NCBI GenBank assembly: GCA_001801815.1
Contig: MGXU01000009.1
Coordinates: 103,427-167,426 of the forward strand
Length of the DNA: 64,000 nt
Direction of reading: 5' to 3'
From: Gammaproteobacteria bacterium RIFCSPHIGHO2_12_FULL_36_30
GTDB lineage: Bacteria > Pseudomonadota > Gammaproteobacteria > Coxiellales > Coxiellaceae
Shown: positions 41,278-49,555 of the stretch, piece after piece
Position numbering within the stretch: the stretch's first letter is position 1
Layout: each line of letters starts with the position of its first letter
Made by a program: the position numbers and the translations under genes
Notes under the pieces: generated by a model
Seen by the model: the letters and a program-made list of their open reading frames with translations, nothing else
Database searches by the model: none
Told to the model about the DNA's origin: nothing

Positions 41278-41394
41278 AATCTTGCTCCAGAATTAATGTA
41301 AAAGAGGCGAAATTTTGACGTGTTATTGCCTCGTTGTCAATAATGATCATTGAAAAGCAAGTCGTATGAGCCAATAATAGCGTTTTAACTTTGT

Positions 41395-41847
41395 ATGGAA
41401 ACTTTTGTGGCGCCATTCATTCAATTTATTCACGTGTTGTGCGGTGTTAGTTTTTTTGGAATTACCATTGCGTCCTTTGCGTACATTTCAAAAAGTATTA
41501 AAAAAAATGATAGTGCGTTATTGCATTATGCTTTGAAAACTAGTTTGCTCGGCGATCGTATTATTTTTCCAATCATTATTATTCAATTTATAACAGGCGC
41601 GATGATGGTTCAATACCATCATTTATCATTTCAAACGCCATGGATTATTGTTGCGTTTATAGCACTAAGTGTTGTGAGTTTAATTTGGTTTTTATTATTT
41701 TTAATAAAATATATTAATTATTCATCCGGAAGAAATACGTTTTTTAAATTTAAAAAAAGTTTTTTTATTTTAAATATAATCATTATTTTATTATTTTGTA
41801 TGATTATTCACGATGCAATTGCGCAAAAAACATTTTTATGGAGATGA
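41395..41847 (+). CDS. DUF2269-like integral membrane protein
   Basis: A 150-residue protein with four predicted membrane helices. The opening FIQFIHVLCGVSFFGITIASF, a mid-protein QFITGAMM, and TPWIIVAF match the pattern seen in the second DUF2269 protein at 43138 (ILHVISSSVLFGTGLGT, QFITGIIL, TPWIIISV). The two are therefore paralogues flanking one SDR-DoxX gene. It ends 1 bp before that gene. Function unknown. Confidence 0.7.
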   Translation: METFVAPFIQFIHVLCGVSFFGITIASFAYISKSIKKNDSALLHYALKTSLLGDRIIFPIIIIQFITGAMMVQYHHLSFQTPWIIVAFIALSVVSLIWFLLFLIKYINYSSGRNTFFKFKKSFFILNIIIILLFCMIIHDAIAQKTFLWR

Positions 41848-41848
41848 A

Positions 41849-43138
41849 ATGAATATTTTAATTACGGGTGGAAATGGATTTGTTGCGCGCGAAATTATTA
41901 TTGCACTGGAATTGCAAGGGCATAAAATTACTGCTTGCATTAGAAATTTTTCTACCCGTGTATTGGAAAATGAATCGGTGAAATTTATTCAAATTGATTT
42001 TAAAAATAATACGGATAAATCATTTTGGATTTCGCATTTAAAAAATATTGATGTTGTGATTAATTGTGTCGGTGTTTTTCAAACTGCAACAGAAAAAGAA
42101 ATGTGGGCAATTCATTATGATGCGCCGACAGCATTATTTGAAGCTTGTGTTGATGCTGGTGTGAAAAAAATAATTCATATTTCTGCTTTGGGCGTAGATA
42201 AAAGTGATGTGACTTACGCAAAAAGTAAATTAGCTGCTGAAAAATATTTACAAAATTTAAATATTGATTCCGTGATTATTCGTCCATCATTTGTTTATGG
42301 TCATGGATCATATGGCGGCAGTTCTTTATTTCGTGGATTATGCGGCTTGCCATTTTTTATTTTTTTACCGGGTGGTGGAAAAAAATTATTACAGCCATTG
42401 CACGTGCATGATTTAGTAAAAATAATTCAACACTCGCTGAATTTATCGGGCAAACATTTATTATCTGCAGGCGGATCAGAAAAATTATCATTAAAAGATA
42501 TTTTAATTAAATTACGTGCGTGGTTAGGATTTAAAAAGGCAATTAATTTTTCTGTGCCACTTATTTTTATTAAAATCACCGCAAAATTTGGCGATTTTTT
42601 TCGTAATGCACCATTAAGTTCAACGGGTGTGAAATTAATGGCGATGGATAATGTGTTAACGAATCAAGAATTTGAAAATTTAACAAAAACAGTTTCATTT
42701 ACACCACGATCATTTACACAAGGATTAAATAATATGGTGAGCGCAGTGCAAGATCGTTGGCACGCGCGATTATTTTTTTTGCGGCCGTTGTTGCGGTTGA
42801 GCATTGCGTATTTGTGGATTTTTAGCGGCATTATTAGTTTGGTTGCCGCTAATATTTTTTCATATCCCATGTTAGAACGGATGAATATTAATTCACCTTT
42901 AAAAATAATTTTATTATTTGGTGCAAGTGGTTTGGATATTTTGTTGGGTTTTGCTGTGTTGTTTAATTATCGCTTAAAAATTATTGGATCCATACAAGTT
43001 GCATTAATGATTATTTTTACGATTATTACATCGTTTTATTTACAAATATATTGGTTATTTCCATTTGCGCCTATCGCAAAAAATATCCCATTAATTTTTG
43101 CGACGTTAGTGATGATGGCGTTGGAGAGTGATCGATAA
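41849..43138 (+). CDS. NAD(P)-binding SDR-type protein with C-terminal DoxX-like membrane domain
   Basis: A 429-residue two-part protein. Residues 1-about 290 are an atypical SDR/NmrA-like Rossmann domain: MNILITGGNGFVARE, NCVGVFQ, HISALGV, then YAKSKLAAE with the Tyr-x-x-x-Lys pair and RPSFVYG. The C-terminal about 120 residues hold four helices of the DoxX/DUF4345-like kind. GGAG lies 7 nt before ATG 41849. Its stop overlaps the next start by 1 bp. It probably reduces a membrane-associated substrate; none can be named. Confidence 0.82.
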   Translation: MNILITGGNGFVAREIIIALELQGHKITACIRNFSTRVLENESVKFIQIDFKNNTDKSFWISHLKNIDVVINCVGVFQTATEKEMWAIHYDAPTALFEACVDAGVKKIIHISALGVDKSDVTYAKSKLAAEKYLQNLNIDSVIIRPSFVYGHGSYGGSSLFRGLCGLPFFIFLPGGGKKLLQPLHVHDLVKIIQHSLNLSGKHLLSAGGSEKLSLKDILIKLRAWLGFKKAINFSVPLIFIKITAKFGDFFRNAPLSSTGVKLMAMDNVLTNQEFENLTKTVSFTPRSFTQGLNNMVSAVQDRWHARLFFLRPLLRLSIAYLWIFSGIISLVAANIFSYPMLERMNINSPLKIILLFGASGLDILLGFAVLFNYRLKIIGSIQVALMIIFTIITSFYLQIYWLFPFAPIAKNIPLIFATLVMMALESDR

Positions 43139-43602
43139 TGTTTGCATGGATTAAAATCTTACACGTCATTAGTTCATCTGTTTTATTCGGAACAGGTTTA
43201 GGCACCGCATTTTATATGTTCTATGTTAATCGACAAAAAAATATTGAGCTCATCGCAAACGCCACAAAACAAGTCGTTTTTGTTGATTGGATTTTTACAG
43301 GTTCATCTGCAATTATACAATTCATTACAGGAATTATTTTAACCGCATTAAAAGGATATTCACCTTTTACACCCTGGATAATTATTTCCGTCATCGCCTA
43401 TTTAATTGCAGGCGCGTGTTGGTTTCCAGTTGTGTATTTGCAAATTCGTTGCAGGGATTTAGCATTCGAAGCGTTAAAAAATAATGCACCACTCACAAAA
43501 AAATATTTTCAATATTATAAATTATGGTGGATATTAGGCATCCCTGCCTTTATATCTTTGATGATTGTTTTTTATTTGATGACGAATAGGCCAGTATTAT
43601 AA
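43138..43602 (+). CDS. DUF2269 family integral membrane protein
   Basis: A 154-residue four-helix membrane protein starting MFAWIKILHVISSSVLFGTGLG, with VDWIFTGSSAIIQF and PFTPWIIISV, and a final helix WWILGIPAFISLMIV. It is coupled to the SDR-DoxX gene (TAATG overlap). Genes of these types often occur together, suggesting a membrane redox unit, but no activity is established from the sequence. Confidence 0.82.
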   Translation: MFAWIKILHVISSSVLFGTGLGTAFYMFYVNRQKNIELIANATKQVVFVDWIFTGSSAIIQFITGIILTALKGYSPFTPWIIISVIAYLIAGACWFPVVYLQIRCRDLAFEALKNNAPLTKKYFQYYKLWWILGIPAFISLMIVFYLMTNRPVL

Positions 43603-43685
43603 GTTTATTTAAAGTTTTGAAACAATTTAATGAGAACATGAAAAAAAGGATACTCACATTCTCACAGCCATTAAAAAAACAGATT

Positions 43686-44096
43686 TTAATTTATTGCAAT
43701 CGCTGTATTACCATTCATTGCTAAGCAAGTAAAAGTAGTGCTACCACTTAATGGACTTGCATACAGTTGCACAACACCATCAGCTGGATTAGATGTAATA
43801 GTCACTAAGCAAACGTTTGCATCTGCAGTTTTTATCTCAGAGTGAGATGATGTATATCGTGCTGAACATAATGAACCAGGCATAAAACCTGAGGTCACAG
43901 TAATAACGCCATCGTTACCGTGCTTGATTGACGTTGGGAAAGTAACGCCAGTGCAATTTGATGAGGAAGATGTCGTGTAGTTTGCTTTTCCGTCTTGATT
44001 AAAAATACGATAACCCGATACTGCTGTTGCAGCAAATGCAGAACCAGTTGCAATCAATGCCGTTAAAGCAACAGCTAAAATACTTTGTTTCTTCAT
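43686..44096 (-). CDS. Small secreted protein of unknown function
   Basis: A 136-residue protein with a textbook signal peptide ending GSAFA-ATA. The mature chain is Ser/Thr-rich and beta-like with four cysteines (NCTG, LCSA, VCLV, TCLA) at spacing that could give two disulfides. GAGG lies 8 nt before ATG 44096; a TTG two codons upstream is less likely. It is divergent from the membrane-protein gene at 44349. No family is recognised. It marks the left end of the island of exported proteins. Confidence 0.7.
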   Translation of the reverse strand: MKKQSILAVALTALIATGSAFAATAVSGYRIFNQDGKANYTTSSSSNCTGVTFPTSIKHGNDGVITVTSGFMPGSLCSARYTSSHSEIKTADANVCLVTITSNPADGVVQLYASPLSGSTTFTCLAMNGNTAIAIN

Positions 44097-44348
44097 TTTC
44101 AATACCTCATAAAGTTGTATAAAATTATTCCACGCGCATTTATAACAACCGTGGGTGAAAAAATCAAATTATATGTATTTTTTCATCATAATTTAAGTAG
44201 TTTTAGCTTAAACGTACATATTATTGTGTAAATTATTTTTGCATTTCATATTTCGTTAATATTTTGTGTACATAATTCATTTTACTATTTCACGACCATG
44301 ATAACGTTTAATGATTAAATTTAATAAAAATAAATAGAGTATTAAATT

Positions 44349-45716
44349 ATGCATAAGACTCAACTAACACAGCAAGTAACAGAACAACAAGTTCAGCAGA
44401 ATTTACATCAAGCATTGCATAATTTGCATATGCTCGCTTCAGATTTGATGATAATTTTAATGGTAGCCATTATACCGATTTGTATTGCTGTATTATTTGC
44501 ATGTTCTTTGCAAAAAGCGATGAAGCATGTCCCTATTGAAAAACGCGTTTTTCCAAATTGGTTTATTTGGATGCGATTTATTCCACTCGCTGGATTTGTT
44601 TTTGATTGGATGATGTTGCCATTTGGTATACCACATGGTTTACGAAATGCGGTATCTGAAAATAAAATTGCAGTGCGTGCAGCAAATATTCTTAAAAGAG
44701 TAGGGTTAGCACATTTTATTTTTTCATTTGGTTTTCTTGTGACGAATACATTGCGTATCGCTACTGTGAATCATGCAGCATCCGGAGTATCTTGGATTGA
44801 AATAGCATTTGTAATTTTTCTACTACTTGATATTCCCGCCCTAATTATTTATTGGGTAAAAATCGTTTCATTCAGAAAAAAATATTTAACTGCTTCCCCC
44901 GCAATACAAACTCAATCAACAGAAAAAATTGAAAATTATGCTCATGAAGCATTTGGAATAAAATCAATTATCAAACAAGCGTGGAAAAATGTGCATGGAT
45001 GTAAATGGCCGATGTGGATAATGATTTTATCTACAGTTGTGGTGCAAATCATTTTAAATTTTTTTTCGCATCATTTTTCCCAACAACCGAAAAGTGAAGT
45101 GAAGTTTTTTATTGATTTTATATTGACCGGTTTGCTGTTTGCCCCTTTGATGATAAGTGCTGTCATGATTGGCGTTCAACATTGTCGTAATCAACCTGTG
45201 TCATTCAAAACAGGATTTGGATATATAAAGCGTTGGCCGATGTTGATTGTTGGAAAGATTGTGACGGTATTACCAGTATATTTTATTTTATTGCCACTGT
45301 TTTTATTATTTGGTAGACCTTTGCTACATAATTTTCTAGCGCATCACATCGCTGTTATTTTTTTGTTTTTATTAGCCGTATTTTTTTACGCTATTTTTGT
45401 AATGTTAACACTGCTATTCATTGCAGATAAAAAAATAAATCCATTTTCTGCGCTTATTACTTCTATTAAAACAGTATCGACGCATTGGATAAGAATATTA
45501 TTTACTTTAATTTTTTCGTATTTAATTGTTCTTGTTTGTCTTGCTGTTGTTGTAGGCGTGGCTGCAATCATTGGTGCAGTGATTTCTCATGTGTTACCAC
45601 ATTCTATATCTATAATGATTGGTATAGCAGTATTCATTGCTTCAATTTGGGTGTTACCGTTTTTATTATCGGTTCCGGGTGTAATTTATCATCGATTGGT
45701 TGATAACAATAATTAA
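44349..45716 (+). CDS. Large multi-pass membrane protein of unknown function
   Basis: A 455-residue inner-membrane protein with about ten predicted helices in two halves, separated by a polar segment at about residues 180-225. The N-terminal 30 residues are Gln/His-rich (TQQVTEQQVQQNLHQ). The second half, with GLLFAPLMISAVMIGVQH and FSALITSIKTVSTHW, resembles BPSS1780/DUF975-like membrane proteins in rhythm, but I cannot assign a family. It precedes the secreted protein at 45749 by 32 bp. Confidence 0.65.
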   Translation: MHKTQLTQQVTEQQVQQNLHQALHNLHMLASDLMIILMVAIIPICIAVLFACSLQKAMKHVPIEKRVFPNWFIWMRFIPLAGFVFDWMMLPFGIPHGLRNAVSENKIAVRAANILKRVGLAHFIFSFGFLVTNTLRIATVNHAASGVSWIEIAFVIFLLLDIPALIIYWVKIVSFRKKYLTASPAIQTQSTEKIENYAHEAFGIKSIIKQAWKNVHGCKWPMWIMILSTVVVQIILNFFSHHFSQQPKSEVKFFIDFILTGLLFAPLMISAVMIGVQHCRNQPVSFKTGFGYIKRWPMLIVGKIVTVLPVYFILLPLFLLFGRPLLHNFLAHHIAVIFLFLLAVFFYAIFVMLTLLFIADKKINPFSALITSIKTVSTHWIRILFTLIFSYLIVLVCLAVVVGVAAIIGAVISHVLPHSISIMIGIAVFIASIWVLPFLLSVPGVIYHRLVDNNN

Positions 45717-45748
45717 TTTATTTTTTAATTAAGGTAGTGAATTAAATT

Positions 45749-46708
45749 ATGAGTAAAATAATTCCACAAAATTTTTCTGAATTCATGCAGCGATGCGCAG
45801 GCGCATTATTTTTTTCAATTGTTATGTGGAGCTTTTTTGCAGATAGCGCAGAAGCGAAACAAGGTGCAGCATCATCCAAATTATGTGCGGGTCTTGGTAT
45901 TACGTATGGTGATCCCCACACTGCGAAAAATTTTTTAGTTCCAGAACGTCACGATATGCCTGAAATAACGCTGGCCTGTGTGATTGGATTGGCACAAATA
46001 TTTTTTAAGCAATTCGAACCAGTTACTTATTTGGAAAGCACTTATGAGCGCACACCAGAGTATTTTAGAAAATATGAGGATCGTGGATTTATTTCTAAAT
46101 CATGGGATAATGCAACAGAGCTTGCACGATCCGATGTGGTATTCGAAAAATATTATCAGGATACTTATCTTTTTCGCATTCATCGATATTTTCAAAAACA
46201 TCCTGCAACTGATCAAGATAAATATCTTCTTTTAAACACAACATTACATAATCAAACCGAACTACGAGATTATTTTTTCATGCCTGGTTACCAAGTTTTT
46301 GGACCAAATACATTGAGAGGCCTTCAAGATTTTGTATTGAAAGGAATGATGAAATATTACGATCAAAATCAGCAAAACAATTTTGTTACGGTGGATGCGG
46401 AGGGAAATCAGCGCCGCCTTCCTACTTTTAGAAATCTACTTTTTCAATTGTTTAATAATCTACGCAATCAAACACGCTACAAAGAATGTGCAACGCATAA
46501 TAGTCCTGAAAAGCTTATTGATTGCGAAAGGTTTTTTGGCGCAGCCGAAAGTAATAAATTCCGTGACGCTGCACTGCTGAGCAAAATTCAATCTGTGCGC
46601 TATGGAATATTTGTTGCGGGCTTTGAGCACTTTGCACGAATAAGACAGGCAGTTATCGATACAGACTACAAAAATGAAATTGCAATTTTGGAGTTGAAGA
46701 AAAAATAA
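45749..46708 (+). CDS. Exported protein of unknown function
   Basis: A 319-residue protein. A signal peptide-like segment at residues 17-36 (GALFFSIVMWSFFADSAEA) follows an unusually long N-region of about 16 residues. The mature chain is helix-rich and charged, with cysteines at KLCAG, LACVI, YKECATH and IDCERFF that could pair. KEAD-like polar helices end in AILELKKK. I know no matching family. It is flanked by membrane-protein genes on the same strand, so it may act with them in the envelope. Confidence 0.6.
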   Translation: MSKIIPQNFSEFMQRCAGALFFSIVMWSFFADSAEAKQGAASSKLCAGLGITYGDPHTAKNFLVPERHDMPEITLACVIGLAQIFFKQFEPVTYLESTYERTPEYFRKYEDRGFISKSWDNATELARSDVVFEKYYQDTYLFRIHRYFQKHPATDQDKYLLLNTTLHNQTELRDYFFMPGYQVFGPNTLRGLQDFVLKGMMKYYDQNQQNNFVTVDAEGNQRRLPTFRNLLFQLFNNLRNQTRYKECATHNSPEKLIDCERFFGAAESNKFRDAALLSKIQSVRYGIFVAGFEHFARIRQAVIDTDYKNEIAILELKKK

Positions 46709-46766
46709 TTCGGTATTCACTACAGAATCAAAAATTTTTTATGTAAATGAAAAGGGCTATTGCAGA

Positions 46767-47198
46767 ATGAGTAAAACAGCAAACGTTGATTGCAAAAATC
46801 CACTCGAAAAAATGCATATTTTATTACGCATCTATTTGTGGATATGTTTAATAAGCTGTTTTATTACTGCGATTGGATTGATTGTCGGAGCGATTATATG
46901 TTTATTGCTTGCAATGTCGAGTCACTCGCCGTTCGCATTAAATTTTTTACAATTATTTTACCCAATGTTTATTTCACTTATTTTTATGTGTATTGGTTTT
47001 ACGATTTGCTTGCGCGCATTATTGAAATGGAAAAAATGGGGATTTTGGGGTTTTGCGATAATCACCTTCATCACAATTGGCACGAATTATTGGGCTGGCA
47101 TAAAACTACATATTGAGTTGACGCACTTAATTCCACTACTGATTATTTTTCTCGCGCTGAAAGCTGGAAAAAATAATGTGTGGAATAGATTGAGGTAA
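46767..47198 (+). CDS. Four-helix membrane protein, paralogous to a module of the 49556 protein
   Basis: A 143-residue protein with four hydrophobic helices. Its second half (LLKWKKWGFWGFAIITFI, then HLIPLLIIFLALKAG and NNVWNRL) matches module two of the 444-residue protein at 49556 (LYKLRKWGFFGLLVLYLI, FPLVWISLTYLALNG, SAWNIL). This is a local duplication. It is 2 bp from the next gene, so the two are one operon. Function unknown. Confidence 0.65.
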   Translation: MSKTANVDCKNPLEKMHILLRIYLWICLISCFITAIGLIVGAIICLLLAMSSHSPFALNFLQLFYPMFISLIFMCIGFTICLRALLKWKKWGFWGFAIITFITIGTNYWAGIKLHIELTHLIPLLIIFLALKAGKNNVWNRLR

Positions 47199-47200
47199 AT

Positions 47201-47830
47201 ATGAAACGCATTGTTATCAGTTTTTTAATTTTATTTTTTTCAACTGTTGTTTTTGCTAATACGGATAAAGCTGTTCAGTATATTTCAAAGCGTGTTTATC
47301 ACAACAAAGCATTGGGTTTTACTTTTTTAATTCCAACAAGATGGCATTATCGTTTTAATTCCTACAAAAAAGAAACACCCAATCCACTTTTCATGACTGC
47401 TGGACAATCATTCGACGCTTCTGGTTTGATGCCAGGTAAAAATTTTGCAACAATTGAAATCACAACGATAAAATTCTCATCCGCTTTTAATATGTTTCGA
47501 CCAGAGCTTGAAGAAAAAATTTTTAAATCAATGTTTTTGGAGGCGCTTCAGAATCATCACAATGATAAATTTAAAGATCATGGATTCCACGGTAAGTTGT
47601 CTTTTTTAAAACATGAAAATGTGCCACCACTCTTTATTGACAGTCACAAGTTTTTACCGCTTCATTTACATCTGCATTTTCAGCTTCAATCAAAACATCT
47701 GACAACAAATACCGTGTGCCTCATTTTTGTAAAACACAGTTATGTGGCATTAATAACGGTGTCTGCTATTAAATTACCATACGGGCAATTGGATTTGTTT
47801 TTGGAAAAAATGATTAGAGTGGAAAAATAA
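47201..47830 (+). CDS. Secreted protein of unknown function
   Basis: A 209-residue protein with a signal peptide (MKRIVISFLILFFSTVVFA) and a mature part opening YHNKALGFTFLIPTRWHYRF. That opening, a predicted beta sheet and a mid helix recall proteins that bind or modify envelope components (PsbP/DUF1795-like rhythm), but the match is weak. Six histidines lie in one stretch near residues 150-160 (HKFLPLHLHLHFQ). It is coupled to the membrane protein ending 2 bp upstream. Confidence 0.6.
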   Translation: MKRIVISFLILFFSTVVFANTDKAVQYISKRVYHNKALGFTFLIPTRWHYRFNSYKKETPNPLFMTAGQSFDASGLMPGKNFATIEITTIKFSSAFNMFRPELEEKIFKSMFLEALQNHHNDKFKDHGFHGKLSFLKHENVPPLFIDSHKFLPLHLHLHFQLQSKHLTTNTVCLIFVKHSYVALITVSAIKLPYGQLDLFLEKMIRVEK

Positions 47831-47926
47831 TAAAAATACAATATTTATACTCAACGTACCTGAAAATCTGAATCTTAGCATCACCGCTTGCTGCGAACTT
47901 TAAATGTTTTTCAATCGAAAATATTT

Positions 47927-47940
47927 GAAATGTACATTTC
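47927..47940. promoter_or_regulatory. 14-bp perfect palindrome upstream of the secreted-protein triplet
   Basis: GAAATGTACATTTC reads the same on both strands. It ends 28 bp before a TATAAT at 47969-47974, which lies 34 bp before the start at 48008, so it sits just upstream of the -35 area. This is a plausible operator for the three paralogues. Confidence 0.45.
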
Positions 47941-48007
47941 TTTTAAGAATTAGTTAATATTTGTACAGTATAATTAACACACATTTATGATTCTGGAGAT
48001 CTGAAAA

Positions 48008-48451
48008 ATGAAAAAAAGTACTCTAACAGCTTTTGTTTTAAGTTCTATTTTATCAACAAGTGTTATGGCTAATGCACAAGCTGTCATTCCTTTCGGTACA
48101 CTGAATATTCCACCCATCACGCAGGATGATATTCCGCTACCTAGCTTAAATAATCATAATGGCTATAACGTAAAATGCACGATGATGGACACAACTAATA
48201 TTAATGCTGGCACCATTGTTGGATTTGGGACGAAATATGTCATCATGGTACCGCCGCTAAATGGAGATTATATTTATAACGGACAATCACTTGGTAAGAT
48301 TGTGTTTGGTTATCGTCAACGACCACTTGCAGCAACAACACACAATGTTTTGATTGCACAGAAGTTACAACATCGTAATAGCAGTCTTAATTTTATCAAC
48401 ACCTCAACTACCGACTATGTCAGGGTAAGTTGCGAAGCGATTATTAATTAA
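48008..48451 (+). CDS. Secreted protein, copy 1 of a tandem three-gene family
   Basis: A 147-residue exported protein; signal peptide MKKSTLTAFVLSSILSTSVMANA. Family features shared with the next two genes are an opening GTL/GTI..(A)P, an internal NGYNVKC or DYNV.C, VGFGT, a YNGQ/FNGT turn, QRPL, LIAQ, and an ending (R/L)V(S/T)C.A. Two cysteines (KCTM and SCEA) probably pair. TGGAG lies 9 nt before the ATG. It is the most diverged copy. No family outside this group is recognised. Confidence 0.7.
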   Translation: MKKSTLTAFVLSSILSTSVMANAQAVIPFGTLNIPPITQDDIPLPSLNNHNGYNVKCTMMDTTNINAGTIVGFGTKYVIMVPPLNGDYIYNGQSLGKIVFGYRQRPLAATTHNVLIAQKLQHRNSSLNFINTSTTDYVRVSCEAIIN

Positions 48452-48490
48452 TATTTGTAGTGTGTGTTTATCATTCTGGAGATTATTAAA

Positions 48491-48940
48491 ATGAAAAAAA
48501 ATGTTTTAATGGCTTTTATTTTAAGCTCTATTTTATTAACCAGTGCAGCAATAGCTTGTACAAAATCACTCATTTCATTAGGAACAATTATCGTTGCTCC
48601 TAGGTCACAAAACGGCATTTCACTTTCAAAACTACAACGTCACATCGACTACAATGTAGTATGTGGAATTAACAGTTCCAATGACGAAAATGCCGATGGT
48701 ATTGTCGTTGGATTTGGCACCACAGCCGTTTCTGGTGCAAATGGAGATTTTATTTTTAATGGAACAAATGTTGGTCCAATCGTAACATACTATCAACGCC
48801 CACTTATTCCCGAACAAAAAAATATTTTGATCGCGCAAAGGTTGCATAGTTGGAATCGCATGCTTAACTTCATCGATACTTCCGCAAGTGCGAGCTTGAA
48901 AGTAACCTGCAACGCAACACCGAACCCAACGGTTCGTTGA
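48491..48940 (+). CDS. Secreted protein, copy 2 of a tandem three-gene family
   Basis: A 149-residue exported protein from the ATG at 48491, which has the same TGGAG leader as copies 1 and 3; an upstream in-frame start at 48464 is not needed. Signal peptide MKKNVLMAFILSSILLTSAAIA. The mature chain is close to copy 3 (SLGTIIVAP, GISLSKLQ, NGTNVGPIV, YYQRPLIP, NPTVR at the end). Cys pair in VCGI and TCNA, with an extra Cys at the mature N-terminus (ACTK). Confidence 0.72.
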   Translation: MKKNVLMAFILSSILLTSAAIACTKSLISLGTIIVAPRSQNGISLSKLQRHIDYNVVCGINSSNDENADGIVVGFGTTAVSGANGDFIFNGTNVGPIVTYYQRPLIPEQKNILIAQRLHSWNRMLNFIDTSASASLKVTCNATPNPTVR

Positions 48941-48959
48941 TAATTAAAGATAAAACAAA

Positions 48960-48987
48960 GACTGATGATGTGTTTTTATTATTAGTC
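48960..48987 (+). terminator. Hairpin after copy 2
   Basis: GACTGATGAT (48960-48969) pairs with ATTATTAGTC (48978-48987) with two G.T pairs and an 8-nt loop. There is no strong T run afterwards, so it may only attenuate or stabilise the message. The same hairpin recurs after copy 3. Confidence 0.45.
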
Positions 48988-49034
48988 TCTATACAACATG
49001 ATTGATGTGTATTTATAACTTTGGAGACCATGCA

Positions 49035-49469
49035 ATGAAAAAAAGTTTTTTAACAGCTTTTGTTTTAAGTTCTATGTTATTAACTGGCGTTGCGATAGCA
49101 GACACACAAAGACCTATTCACTTGGGAACCATTATTGTTGCTCCGAGTTCACAAAAAGGGATTTCACTTTCAAAGCTACAACCTCGCATTGATTATAATG
49201 TTCAATGTGGAATTGAAAGTGCAGCACGTCATAGTTTCGAAGTTGGATTTGATGCCGAAAATTGCCCGGGTGGAACTTTCGTTTTCAACGGCACAAATGT
49301 TGGTCCAATCATAGCATATTATCAACGTCCGCTTATTCCATCACAAAAGAATACTTTGATCGCTCAAAGAGTACATCATGGTACAAGCGCTATTAATTTC
49401 ACTAACACTTCTAAAACTAACTTTTTAAGCGTAACGTGCAGCGCAACAGTGAACCCAACGGTTCGTTAA
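49035..49469 (+). CDS. Secreted protein, copy 3 of a tandem three-gene family
   Basis: A 144-residue exported protein from ATG 49035 (TTTGGAG 9 nt upstream). Signal peptide MKKSFLTAFVLSSMLLTGVAIA. It shares HLGTIIVAPSSQKGISLS, FNGTNVGPI, YYQRPLIP and the final NPTVR with copy 2, so these two are the youngest duplicates. Cysteines are QCGI, ENCPGG and TCSA. Between the two copies the chain varies most at residues 60-85, a likely exposed loop. Confidence 0.72.
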   Translation: MKKSFLTAFVLSSMLLTGVAIADTQRPIHLGTIIVAPSSQKGISLSKLQPRIDYNVQCGIESAARHSFEVGFDAENCPGGTFVFNGTNVGPIIAYYQRPLIPSQKNTLIAQRVHHGTSAINFTNTSKTNFLSVTCSATVNPTVR

Positions 49470-49482
49470 TCAACAACAAAAC

Positions 49483-49514
49483 AAAGACTGATGATATTTT
49501 CATTATCAGTTTTT
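49483..49514 (+). terminator. Terminator after copy 3
   Basis: ACTGATGAT (49487-49495) pairs with ATTATCAGT (49502-49510), extended by A-tract/T-tract pairing, followed by TTTTTATTT. It could work in both directions. It is a near copy of the hairpin at 48960, so the duplicated unit included the 3' end. Confidence 0.6.
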
Positions 49515-49555
49515 ATTTAAAAATTTTTTAAGTAAATTAAAGGGTACGGTGTAGA

